A DNA stretch of 5,828 bases, taken from positions 1 to 5,828 of the forward strand of contig DOFS01000295.1 of assembly GCA_003523945.1 (NCBI GenBank). Reading direction: 5' to 3'. The position numbers and the translations under genes were made by a program. The stretch comes from Nitrospiraceae bacterium. Its GTDB lineage: Bacteria; Nitrospirota; Nitrospiria; Nitrospirales; UBA8639. Shown one piece after another: positions 1 to 5,828 of the stretch (positions are counted from its first letter, which is position 1; the number at the start of each line of letters is the position of its first letter). Under the pieces are notes generated by a model, which worked only from the letters and a program-made list of their open reading frames with translations, was not told the DNA's origin and made no database searches.

Positions 1-1415
1 TTACTATGGAAACCTGTCCCAATATTCATGAAAAATTCGGTCCTTGCCCAAGGACCAAAAATCAAGTTAGCTTTTCCGCTGGCAATGGCATCAGAAGTTG
101 TCCCGTTCGGTCTGACCAGACAGTCCGTTCCGCAACGATCCTTCACGTGATAAGTGAAGACGTCGATCCGGCCGCCTCCCACGAAACGCATCCAGGGAAG
201 AAATTGAAGGTCTACTTTGAGGTAAGGGGAAAAGGAGGATTCGAAAATGTCCGACTCCTGTGTAATCGCCAGGGATGCTCGTTTCTGCTGGGTGCCCAGA
301 CGGACCTGAATCTGATCGAACCGTGTCTGGAGTCCCCCCGTCAGGATACCTTCCTGATTGAACAGTCGAAACATGTGACGATATCCGAGGTCTCCTCCTG
401 TCAACCACCGTCTATCGGTCTGTTCAATGCCGTCACCACTGACCGGATCGTTGAGGAAAAACGTAAAGTTGCTGAACAGGGACAGGTAATAATATTGAGC
501 CCACAGTCTGGCAAAGGCGGTGCCTCCGCCGGGAAGATCGAAATGGTAATCCAGGCGACCGGTGCTACGAACCGATTTGCCGCCTTCTGAAGGATCAAGG
601 GAACCAAAGCGGTCCAGTCTCCCGGAAGTCACGTTCCGCAAAGGAATTTGACCTGACCCGTTCCATCGTCCGTAATGTTGGGTGAACGTCATACTGAGTT
701 GGGATGTCGCCGAGGGATCAAACGTCAGCTTAGCCAGTCCGTTGTATCGGGTATTGCGGTTGACAAAATCATATGGGCCGTCAGTGTAATAGAATTCTCC
801 GGCAAAGAGCGTGCGGAATTGGTCCCGGGTGGGAGAGGACATGAACAGATGCCGTTGCGTATTGAAATTCCCCCCGGCGGATTGCACGATGGTATGGGGA
901 ACCACCTCACGGGTGACATAATTGGCGGCGCCGGCGGTCGCAAAATCACCATACTCCACATGGTAGGGTCCTTTTTTGACATCAATTTCCGCAATGGTTT
1001 CCGGGATAATGAAATTGATGTCCCCGTATCCTTGCCCATGGGCATGACTCCGCATATTGATGGGCATCCCATCCACGTGAAGGGCCAGGTCTGTGCCATG
1101 ATCGGTGTCAAAGCCGCGCAGGAGAAACTGGTCTGCCTTCCCCGCCCCGCCGGAATGTTCCAACGTAATAAGGCCGGGAGCCAAACGCAGCAAATCGGCA
1201 GGTCGGCCTTGTGGTTGAAGCAGGATCTCTTCATCCAGAATGATTCGATTGGAGGATGCCGCGACAGGGCGTTCTCCAACGACCTGCACTTCTTCTAAAA
1301 CCATAACGTCCTCTTGTTCATGGCCTAATGCGGAACCCGTCAAGAAGGGGCCGAAGAGAAAAAAGACCGGCATACATATGGCACAATGAAGTGATTGGCG
1401 GAGCGAAGCAGCCAT
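1..1415 (-). CDS. TonB-dependent outer-membrane receptor, candidate nickel receptor (C-terminus beyond window)
   Basis: This minus-strand frame is open from ATG 1415 to the left edge, 471 codons without a stop, so the last part of the barrel is missing. Residues 1-31 form a signal peptide (Arg6, a hydrophobic core CAICMPVFFLFGPFLTG, an SALG-type cleavage region). A TonB-box-like EEVQVVGERP follows at 41-50. The plug domain, about 59-168, contains ADLLRLAPGL, FLLRGFDTDHG, LALHVDGMPIN, EIDVKKGPYHVEYG and GAANYV, all typical of TonB-dependent receptors. From about 170 alternating polar/hydrophobic strands start the beta-barrel, with FFMNIGTGFHS at the edge. Family role: energy-dependent import across the outer membrane, driven by TonB-ExbB-ExbD. 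The substrate is inferred: the gene follows nikR and has a NikR-like operator, and histidines cluster in the plug (His106, His124, His126), so nickel or a nickel chelate is likely. There is no clear ribosome binding site before ATG 1415. GTG 1451 in the same frame is an alternative, but 1415 gives the better signal peptide. Confidence 0.93.
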   Translation of the reverse strand, partial: MAASLRQSLHCAICMPVFFLFGPFLTGSALGHEQEDVMVLEEVQVVGERPVAASSNRIILDEEILLQPQGRPADLLRLAPGLITLEHSGGAGKADQFLLRGFDTDHGTDLALHVDGMPINMRSHAHGQGYGDINFIIPETIAEIDVKKGPYHVEYGDFATAGAANYVTREVVPHTIVQSAGGNFNTQRHLFMSSPTRDQFRTLFAGEFYYTDGPYDFVNRNTRYNGLAKLTFDPSATSQLSMTFTQHYGRWNGSGQIPLRNVTSGRLDRFGSLDPSEGGKSVRSTGRLDYHFDLPGGGTAFARLWAQYYYLSLFSNFTFFLNDPVSGDGIEQTDRRWLTGGDLGYRHMFRLFNQEGILTGGLQTRFDQIQVRLGTQQKRASLAITQESDIFESSFSPYLKVDLQFLPWMRFVGGGRIDVFTYHVKDRCGTDCLVRPNGTTSDAIASGKANLIFGPWARTEFFMNIGTGFHS

Positions 1416-1464
1416 CGGAATGTTGATGCAGAAAAGAATGAGGAAGCACACACCATCTGTGATG

Positions 1465-1491
1465 GTAACACGAAAATTAAATTTGTGACAC
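1465..1491. promoter_or_regulatory. Putative NikR operator, GTAACAC-N13-GTGACAC
   Basis: The plus strand reads GTAACAC (1465-1471), 13 AT-rich bases, then GTGACAC (1485-1491). The two arms pair at five of seven positions (GTnnCAC / GTGnnAC) and the AT spacer is itself nearly symmetric. From memory, the NikR site reconstructed for Desulfovibrio-type deltaproteobacteria is GTGTTAC-N13/14-GTAACAC. This site has the same spacing; one half matches at six of seven positions and the other at four. The dyad lies just downstream of a promoter -10 and over the expected start of the receptor transcript, which is the place for a repressor. No similar site was found before nikR or the permease. Confidence 0.55.
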
Positions 1492-1493
1492 GA

Positions 1494-1522
1494 CTTTTAG
1501 CAATGTCCGGAAACATTGTCAA
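1494..1522 (-). promoter_or_regulatory. Sigma70-type promoter of the TonB receptor gene
   Basis: On the minus strand a perfect -35 TTGACA (1522-1517) is followed by a 17-base spacer and a -10 TAAAAG (1499-1494, four of six consensus). Transcription would start near 1487, giving a leader of about 70 bases before ATG 1415. The spacer contains a perfect inverted repeat, CAATGT-N6-ACATTG (1501-1518), and the putative NikR operator directly follows the -10. Even if nikR transcripts read through, the receptor therefore seems to have its own regulated promoter. Confidence 0.6.
1501..1518. repeat. Inverted repeat CAATGT-N6-ACATTG inside the receptor promoter
   Basis: Two perfect six-base arms, CAATGT (1501-1506) and ACATTG (1513-1518), are separated by CCGGAA. 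The repeat fills the region between the -35 and -10 of the receptor promoter. Its centre lies about 31 bases, or three helical turns, from the centre of the NikR-like dyad. It could be a second operator. It is too short and lacks a T-run, so it is not a terminator. Confidence 0.4.
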
Positions 1523-1620
1523 ATCAGAATTGTGGCGTGAAATCGGTAAGAGGGAGTGGCAGGCGGACAGGACGGCTCTTTGTGGGTGCGTGGCGGCTCG
1601 AGCCGGGGTATGAACGATGG

Positions 1621-2037
1621 TTATCTCACGGCCTTTCCTGTGGTGGTCATCGTGAGTTGTCCATGCTTGACTCCTTTGGTTTTAATCAGGAGATTGGCCA
1701 GATCGATGAGGGCTGAGCTTCGCCCTCTGACCACAATGACTTCCAGACAATGATCGTGGTCCAAATGCACATGCAGATTAGAAATGATTTGCTTTCCGTA
1801 TTCGTGCTGATGATGCGTTAATTGTTGCAGTACATCTGATTGGTGATGATCGTACACCAGGGTAATGGTGCCGACCGTTTCCTTATTTCCCCCCCATTCC
1901 TCCCCCACAAGTTGATTGCGAATGAGATCCCGAATCGCCTCAGAGCGATTCTGGTATCCTTTCCGGGTAATGTGTTGATCAAAGGCGGTAAGAAGTTTTT
2001 CTTCAAGAGAAACCCCGAAGCGGACCAGTCGGCTCAT
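1621..2037 (-). CDS. nikR: Nickel-responsive transcriptional regulator NikR
   Basis: The product is 138 residues, the usual NikR length. The N-terminal ribbon-helix-helix DNA-binding domain (1-45) starts MSRLVRFGVSLEEKLL and continues with the NRSEAIRDLIR helix. The C-terminal ACT-like nickel-binding domain has all four high-affinity nickel ligands: aligned with E. coli NikR His76, His87, His89 and Cys95 they are His78 (in HHQHEYG), His89 and His91 (in LHVHL) and Cys97 (in HDHCLE). Known role: a tetramer that binds nickel and then binds palindromic operators, usually repressing nickel uptake. I chose ATG 2037 because the family begins MSRLVRF and AAAGGA lies eight bases upstream. ATG 2043, two codons earlier, is too close to that site. 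The gene lies upstream of and co-directional with the TonB receptor, 205 bases apart. Its C-terminus (KAVR) is short. Confidence 0.96.
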   Translation of the reverse strand: MSRLVRFGVSLEEKLLTAFDQHITRKGYQNRSEAIRDLIRNQLVGEEWGGNKETVGTITLVYDHHQSDVLQQLTHHQHEYGKQIISNLHVHLDHDHCLEVIVVRGRSSALIDLANLLIKTKGVKHGQLTMTTTGKAVR

Positions 2038-2074
2038 CGTCATGTTCCTTTCAGTTGTGTTTTGGCCAGACCCT

Positions 2075-2103
2075 ATCCTATGGTCTTCTATAGAGAAAGA
2101 CAA
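2075..2103 (-). promoter_or_regulatory. Possible nikR promoter
   Basis: On the minus strand TTGTCT (2103-2098) and TAGGAT (2080-2075) are spaced by 17 bases, each matching four of six consensus positions. The start would be near 2068, about 31 bases before nikR. An imperfect dyad, GTCTT-N9-AAGAC (2083-2101), overlaps the element. No copy of the GTAACAC-type NikR dyad is present here, so autoregulation is not evident. Confidence 0.3.
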
Positions 2104-2154
2104 TTAATGGTCCATACGAAAGGACTTGTGCGACCCTCGTGACAACCGATTCGT

Positions 2155-2223
2155 CTAAAGCCGATGAGGGTTCGAAGGTGCCTTGATAAGGGTGAGATGA
2201 GTGAAGGCTTGAGGAAAGACTTG
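2155..2223 (-). pseudogene. C-terminal remnant of a GH15 glycosidase gene
   Basis: Directly after the permease TAA stop, in the same frame, 22 codons followed by TAG (2157-2155) encode a tail containing FPQAFTHL, then TLIKA, then N and HR. The intact GH15 enzyme at 4051-5828 ends with [13 protein letters not shown] and N-DR, a conserved GH15 C-terminal motif. Over 19 aligned residues 13 are identical, and the DNA matches at about 41 of 57 positions. It is therefore a diverged piece of a GH15 gene, not a fresh copy of the neighbour. It has no start codon and no GH15 sequence upstream, since the permease occupies that place. It marks an old junction. Chance similarity is unlikely because the motif also ends close to a stop codon, as in the real gene. 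Confidence 0.7.
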
Positions 2224-2928
2224 TTAATGCCAGAGTGAGGATCCTGAGGAAAATGCCATCACAATCCCCAGAATGGTGGTCATCACCGCCACGCAGGCCT
2301 GAAGCCCGTTATGGAGCCATGTAAGGGATCGAGCTGAGTACCATAAGGGAATAGCCATGATCAGGGACAGGAGACCCATGCCGAGTATCGACCCTAACCC
2401 GAAAAGGAGGATATAGATGATGGCTTGGCTCATTGACAGAGTAGCGTTCAGAGTTAAGATGATCAGCGCGGCTGATCCGGCCATCCCGTGCATCAGGCCG
2501 ATCAGTAACGCACGATAAGGAAAGCCATGAGCATGATCATGGGAAGTATTGTCAGGGTGTGTGGGTTCGGTATGCGCATGCCCATGAAAGTGGGGAGGGC
2601 GATCCGGATGTTGATGAACATGAAAATGAATCCGGTTTTTTTGTAGTCGTCGGAACACGTCGAGTCCTAGTCCTATCAACATCAAACCCACCATGAGTTC
2701 CAATCCTTGGGCGAAACGTTCGGGAATGATGCTTCCCAACATCAAAACCAGCGAACTGAACATCAACAATGTTAGCGTATGCCCCAAACCCCAGACCATC
2801 CCCTGTTTGACGGTTTGCCCGATGGATCCACTTCGGGTGGCTAAGGAGGCTACTGCCGCGGCATGGTCTGCTTCACAAGCATGCCGCATACCCATTAAAA
2901 ATCCTAATCCAAGAATACTGAGCATCAT
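2224..2928 (-). CDS. Nickel/cobalt permease of the NiCoT/UreH-like superfamily
   Basis: Integral inner-membrane protein of 234 residues with about six membrane helices. Helix 1 carries the metal-permease signature RHACEADH (residues 15-22), related to the RHAxDADH signature of NiCoT transporters, with Glu in place of one Asp. Helix 2 has LGHT (48-51) and helix 4 has HGMAGSAAL (147-155). A loop at 101-134, between helices 3 and 4, holds 12 histidines (HFHVHQH, HFHGHAH, HDHAH) and probably captures metal. Known role of the family: nickel or cobalt transport across the cytoplasmic membrane, supplying hydrogenase or urease. ATG 2928 or the adjacent ATG 2925 is preferred because AAAGGA lies just upstream and the start overlaps the stop of the hypB remnant (ATGA). 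ATG 2973 is in frame but has no ribosome binding site. Helix count and signatures favour this family over HupE/UreJ, which is shorter. Import rather than export is inferred from nikR and hydrogenase context. Confidence 0.85.
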   Translation of the reverse strand: MMLSILGLGFLMGMRHACEADHAAAVASLATRSGSIGQTVKQGMVWGLGHTLTLLMFSSLVLMLGSIIPERFAQGLELMVGLMLIGLGLDVFRRLQKNRIHFHVHQHPDRPPHFHGHAHTEPTHPDNTSHDHAHGFPYRALLIGLMHGMAGSAALIILTLNATLSMSQAIIYILLFGLGSILGMGLLSLIMAIPLWYSARSLTWLHNGLQACVAVMTTILGIVMAFSSGSSLWH

Positions 2929-3137
2929 AATCCTTTGCGATCCGGGCAAGTTTGTCGGTGTTGCTGAATCCATTGATGCCGGGCTGCCCTGCCTTCTCCG
3001 GTCTTAGCGGAAAGTTGAAGGGCCCAAGTAGTGGCATTCACCATGCTGACATAGCGTAGACAATCGTCCATGTCAAATGACACGTATCGTGCGAAGTCTT
3101 CTTCTGGGGCTTGTTCGATGGATGGGGTGTCAATCAT
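2925..3137 (-). pseudogene. hypB: C-terminal fragment of hydrogenase/urease nickel GTPase HypB
   Basis: The 70-codon frame contains YVSFDMDDCLRYVSMVN followed by ALQLSAKTGEG, the C-terminal signature of HypB (FDVxxCxxxARxVNP...VIxLSATTGEG). Intact HypB is over 200 residues and carries a P-loop, switch regions and an NKxD motif, none of which is found here. The same frame upstream stops at a TGA near 3218, and the residues between, such as GLSNIWNFSRSS, are unlike HypB. The first codon, ATG 3137, has no ribosome binding site. The fragment ends in TGA (2927-2925), overlapping the permease start with AAAGGA just before it, so the original hypB-permease translational coupling has survived. HypB normally delivers nickel to the hydrogenase precursor with HypA. 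This piece lacks GTPase activity by sequence. A small expressed protein cannot be excluded. Confidence 0.72.
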
Positions 3138-3190
3138 AACCGGACGCCCGTGGGTTGGAGAGTTGGGTGGGTTCTGAGTCGAAGACCTCG

Positions 3191-3210
3191 AAAAATTCCA
3201 TATATTGGAA
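3191..3210 (-). terminator. Weak possible terminator downstream of the hydrogenase protease
   Basis: On the minus strand a TTCCA-ATATA-TGGAA hairpin (3210-3196) is followed by five T residues (3195-3191), 64 bases after the protease stop. The stem is only five pairs with two GC pairs, so termination would be weak. If active, it separates the protease from the hypB fragment and permease. Confidence 0.3.
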
Positions 3211-3273
3211 AGGCCTCATGAAGAACAATAGAGGTGTATAACATATTTCTCTTCGCATGCCGAGTAAGGCCGG

Positions 3274-3792
3274 TTAGAGAGTCGGTGATTGATGAGTCGG
3301 AAAAGGTCTGTGGGATGACTCGTGAATGAGTGACGTGATCATGGCGCAAGTCTTTTCAATCGAAGCAGCGACAGCCGGGCTCAAACTTGTCCCAAACGTG
3401 GTATCTGAAACTTCTATGAGAAAAGCGGTGATATCTTGGGGGAACTCATCTCGAAAGATGATTCGGCCGGCATGTACGGCATGATCCCAGCGAAAATTAT
3501 GCGGATTGAAACTTGGGAGGGGCTGGTGGATCAGATCACGGCCTGAGACGTGGAAGATGACTCCCGCCTCTGAGCCGCTGGAACAGGCATCGATAATGGT
3601 GAGCTTGTTGGCCCCCTGGGCCTGAAGCAGCACATCAATCCCATTGGTGCCTGCCTCAACAATCTGCAGGTCAGGTTGAGGGTGTTTGGAAAAATATGAC
3701 TGGAGGCGGTGAACCACAACGACCCCTATCCCATCATCCTTTCGAAAAAGATTCCCGCATCCAATGATTACATGCCTGGGACTGTTACACAT
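3274..3792 (-). CDS. [NiFe]-hydrogenase maturation protease (HyaD/HybD/HupD family)
   Basis: The product is 172 residues, typical of the family. The N-terminus has the hallmark IIGCGNLFRKDDGIGV (9-24). The three nickel-contacting residues of E. coli HybD (Glu16, Asp62, His93) align with Asp20, Asp68 (TIIDAC) and His98 (NPHNFRWDHA). The C-terminal TTFGTSLSPAV (131-141) also fits the family pattern. Known role: a cytoplasmic endopeptidase that recognises nickel in the hydrogenase large-subunit precursor and cuts off its C-terminal extension, the last step of active-site assembly. ATG 3792 is the only sensible start: a TGA lies seven codons upstream in frame. No good ribosome binding site is visible, and the start sits in a CATACGTATG palindrome (3790-3799). 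Neighbours are hypB and hypA remnants but no structural hydrogenase subunits, so its substrate must be encoded elsewhere, or the gene is a survivor of a lost cluster. Which hydrogenase group it serves cannot be told. Confidence 0.92.
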   Translation of the reverse strand: MCNSPRHVIIGCGNLFRKDDGIGVVVVHRLQSYFSKHPQPDLQIVEAGTNGIDVLLQAQGANKLTIIDACSSGSEAGVIFHVSGRDLIHQPLPSFNPHNFRWDHAVHAGRIIFRDEFPQDITAFLIEVSDTTFGTSLSPAVAASIEKTCAMITSLIHESSHRPFPTHQSPTL

Positions 3793-3942
3793 ACGTATGG
3801 GAGGTTCAGAAATACACGTTCAGCAAGGCCGCAATCAGTTGGACGGGCGGAGCGTGCCGAGGGGTATGTGAGTTCGGCCAAATGGCGAGAACGCATCGCC
3901 TATCCCATCCTGAAAGGTGGTTCCTTTGTTTTCAATACTTTT

Positions 3943-3972
3943 ATGCATGAATTGAGTGTAGGATCATGTTGA
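3943..3972 (+). pseudogene. hypA: Possible N-terminal remnant of hypA
   Basis: ATG 3943 starts a plus-strand frame reading MHELSV, then GSC and TGA. HypA, the nickel chaperone partner of HypB, almost invariably begins MHELS, where His2 binds nickel. After six codons similarity ends in all three frames, and no HypA zinc-site CxxC motifs occur before the GH15 gene at 4051. There is no good ribosome binding site; the nearest AAAGGTGG is 23 bases upstream. The match is short, so chance is possible, but the position beside a hydrogenase protease and a hypB fragment supports a truncated hypA. The rest of the 3793-4050 gap shows no recognisable gene on either strand. Confidence 0.42.
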
Positions 3973-4050
3973 GATGCTCCGCAATGGTGGCCGGGATTCC
4001 ACAGTCAGAGGCGGGGAGGGGAGAAGGGGGGAATGCGAACAACTTCTTCG

Positions 4051-5828
4051 TTATTTACCCAAGGCCCGGTCAAGGTTAAAGGCAGCACTGATGAGGGCGA
4101 GATGTGTAAAAGCTTGAGGGAAATTACCGAGCGCTTCACCGTGATGCCCGGTTTCTTCGGCAAAGAGACCCAAATGATTGGCATATCCGAGCATTTGCTC
4201 AAACACGAGGCGGGCTTCGTCTAACCGGTTCCGATCTCCCTGCCCTGCACGGGTCATAGCTTCCACCAGCCAAAACGTACAAAGGTTAAAGGTGCCTTCT
4301 TCTCCATCCAGTCCGTCATGAGATTCCGTTAAATTATATCGATACACCAGTCCATTGGAGACCAGTCCCCCATCTTCCGGCGTACGGTTGATGGCATCTA
4401 AGGTCTTCAGCATACGGGGATCGGTAGGCGAAACAAAAAACACAAGGGGCATCACTAAATTCGCGGCATCCAATGAGGCGCTTCCATATCGTTGGACGAA
4501 AGCCTGTCGCTTGGAGTCCCATCCCTTAGCCATGATCTCTTCATAGATGGCATCCCGGGTCTTCAACCAACGCTCGCGGTCCGCCGGAAACGATCGTTTT
4601 TCGGCCAGGCGTAGCCCACGGTCCACGGCCACCCAACACATCAATTTAGAATAGACAAAATGTTGTTGGCCCCCTCGCACCTCCCAGATGCCTTCGTCCG
4701 TGCGGTGCCAGTTGTCGCAGACCCAATTGATCATCCGACGAAGGTGTTTCCACAGATCATAGGAGATGGGTGTACCGTACTTATTATAGAGATACACGGA
4801 GTCCATTAATTCCCCGTAAATGTCCAGTTGGAGTTGATTGTAGGCGCCATTGCCCACACGGACAGGTTGTGATCCCCGATAGCCCTCGAGATGGTCCAAG
4901 GTTTCTTCGGTGAGTTGGTGGCGTCCGTCAATGCCATACATGAGTTGCAACGATCCGTCAGGATTCAATTCATGACAACGGGCTTCCAGCCAATGCATGA
5001 AGGCGGAGGCTTCTTCAGTAAAGCCAATGCGTAATAAGCCATAGAGGGTAAACGCGGCATCCCGGATCCAAGTGTAGCGGTAATCCCAGTTTCGGACCCC
5101 GCCGATTTCCTCAGGAAGACTGCAGGTCGGGGAGGCGACGATGGCCCCCGTCGGCTGGAATGTCAAAAGTTTCAGAACCAAAGCCGAGCGGTAGACCATT
5201 TCCCGCCAGCGACCGGTATACGTGCATCTCGATAACCACCGACGCCAATAGTCGACAGTGTGTTTAAACAAGTCTTCCGCTTGTGTTTCCGGGCAGGAAG
5301 AGGGGGCGTGGGTATGACTGGATTCGATTTCCTGCAAACAAAAATCGACTTCTTCACCTTCTTGAAGGGTGAATTCGGTCACGATTCCGTTGTCGTCTTG
5401 TGTCAGTGGGATGGTGGATCCCAGGCGAAGGGTCAGAGAGGGAGATTGAAAGCGAGCTCCATCCTTGGTGATCGTGAGTGTATGAGTATCACGACCATAA
5501 TTAAATGCTGGACGGCATTCGAGCCGAAAGGTCATAGATTTTCTGATAGCCTGCACCCGGCGGATCAAACCGTCACGGATGCAGTCAGATGTGCGAAACC
5601 CGACCGGCATAAAATCGATCACCCTCCCCACTCCGGCGGGAGTATGAAACCGGGTCACGAGAACATTCGTGTCTGGCCAATAATATTGTTTGGATTTGAC
5701 CCCGTCGGGAACGGGAGCGATTTTAAACCGGCCCCCCTTGGCATCATCCAGGATGGCGCAAAACAGGCTGGGAGAGTCGAAATGAGGATAGCAGAACCAA
5801 TCGATAGATCCATTCATGCCCACCAGCG
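4051..5828 (-). CDS. Glycoside hydrolase family 15 enzyme (glucoamylase/trehalase-like), N-terminus beyond window
   Basis: The frame enters at the right edge and ends in TAA at 4051. It is open upstream of the GTG at 5823 (Leu-Val-Gly-Met-Asn-Gly), and the family start (…ALVGxxGSIDWxCxPxFDSP) shows that roughly 20 residues are outside the window. Residues counted from that GTG: an N-terminal trehalase-like beta domain (about 1-170) with [17 protein letters not shown], then an (alpha/alpha)6 barrel with [20 protein letters not shown] (241-260), DEGIWEVRG with the likely general acid Glu381, and [16 protein letters not shown] with the likely general base Glu509. The C-terminus has the conserved [13 protein letters not shown]. 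Family role: exo-hydrolysis of alpha-glucosidic bonds with inversion, acting on maltooligosaccharides, glycogen-type glucans or trehalose. The sequence does not settle the substrate. No signal peptide can be judged, and relatives are mostly cytoplasmic. It shows no functional tie to the nickel genes. Catalytic residues look intact. Confidence 0.94.
   Translation of the reverse strand, partial: LVGMNGSIDWFCYPHFDSPSLFCAILDDAKGGRFKIAPVPDGVKSKQYYWPDTNVLVTRFHTPAGVGRVIDFMPVGFRTSDCIRDGLIRRVQAIRKSMTFRLECRPAFNYGRDTHTLTITKDGARFQSPSLTLRLGSTIPLTQDDNGIVTEFTLQEGEEVDFCLQEIESSHTHAPSSCPETQAEDLFKHTVDYWRRWLSRCTYTGRWREMVYRSALVLKLLTFQPTGAIVASPTCSLPEEIGGVRNWDYRYTWIRDAAFTLYGLLRIGFTEEASAFMHWLEARCHELNPDGSLQLMYGIDGRHQLTEETLDHLEGYRGSQPVRVGNGAYNQLQLDIYGELMDSVYLYNKYGTPISYDLWKHLRRMINWVCDNWHRTDEGIWEVRGGQQHFVYSKLMCWVAVDRGLRLAEKRSFPADRERWLKTRDAIYEEIMAKGWDSKRQAFVQRYGSASLDAANLVMPLVFFVSPTDPRMLKTLDAINRTPEDGGLVSNGLVYRYNLTESHDGLDGEEGTFNLCTFWLVEAMTRAGQGDRNRLDEARLVFEQMLGYANHLGLFAEETGHHGEALGNFPQAFTHLALISAAFNLDRALGK

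Noticed and set aside
6..590. Plus-strand open frame of 194 codons
   Set aside because: It is antisense to the TonB receptor, whose minus frame is continuous and matches the family throughout; the plus-strand product resembles nothing.
675..1298. Plus-strand open frame of 207 codons and a minus-strand frame at 725-1279
   Set aside because: Both overlap the receptor plug domain in wrong frames; the residues are shifted readings of the receptor.
1535..1585. B12-riboswitch-like string CGCCTGCCACT upstream of the receptor
   Set aside because: It resembles part of a B12 box, but it lies upstream of the better promoter, no other cobalamin riboswitch element is visible, and there is no room for the fold without entering nikR.
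1594..1605. Perfect 12-base palindrome CGGCTCGAGCCG just after nikR
   Set aside because: It has no loop or T-run, so it is not an intrinsic terminator, and nothing ties it to a regulator; kept only as a note.
2131..2172. Inverted ACCCTC ... GAGGGT arms between nikR and the permease
   Set aside because: The arms are six bases with a loop of about 30 and no T-run, and one arm falls within the GH15 remnant; not convincing as a terminator or operator.
3130..3258. Minus-strand 42-codon frame beginning MRREICYTPL between the protease and the hypB remnant
   Set aside because: It starts 15 bases after the protease stop and overlaps the hypB remnant by eight bases, so it is compactly placed, but it has no ribosome binding site, no recognisable motif and no known relative that I can name.
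3790..3799. CATACGTATG palindrome over the protease start codon, similar to E. coli NikR half-sites
   Set aside because: The E. coli site needs GTATGA and TCATAC separated by 16 bases; here the arms abut and include the start codon, so it is probably incidental.
3709..3972. Plus-strand 87-codon frame ending in MHELSVGSC
   Set aside because: Its first third is antisense to the protease and the middle is unlike any protein I know; only the final HypA-like start is kept as a remnant.

Overview
The window reads as bacterial chromosomal DNA of a Gram-negative that uses nickel enzymes. A TonB-dependent outer-membrane receptor, the nickel regulator NikR, a nickel-type inner-membrane permease and a [NiFe]-hydrogenase maturation protease lie together beside a GH15 glucoamylase/trehalase. 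The combination, moderate GC and overall gene style would suit a Nitrospira-like nitrite oxidiser. That assignment is inference from context, because the window holds no taxonomic marker.

All intact genes are on the minus strand, so the transcription order runs from high to low coordinates. The first is a GH15 glycosidase (4051-5828, N-terminus cut by the window edge). Next comes a 258-base gap that carries, on the opposite strand, what looks like the first codons of hypA (3943-3972). The hydrogenase maturation protease follows (3274-3792), then a C-terminal fragment of hypB (2925-3137) whose stop overlaps the start of a six-helix, histidine-rich nickel permease (2224-2928). Directly after the permease stop is a short fragment matching the C-terminus of a GH15 enzyme (2155-2223). 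Then come nikR (1621-2037) and a TonB-dependent receptor that begins at 1415 and runs off the left edge. The receptor reading frame is open without a stop for 471 codons.

The working part appears to be a nickel acquisition module: outer-membrane receptor, inner-membrane permease and NikR as nickel sensor. In front of the receptor is a well-formed promoter (TTGACA, 17-base spacer, TAAAAG). An imperfect dyad, GTAACAC-N13-GTGACAC, sits over the expected transcription start and resembles the NikR operator form described for deltaproteobacteria. This suggests that nickel-loaded NikR shuts off the receptor.

The middle part looks like a decayed hydrogenase accessory locus. There is an intact protease, but only the tail of hypB and the head of hypA, on opposite strands, and no structural hydrogenase genes. 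Diverged GH15 C-terminal sequence on both sides of this 1.8-kb block indicates that it arose by rearrangement or insertion next to, or inside, GH15 genes. I saw no tRNA, rRNA, CRISPR array or transposase.
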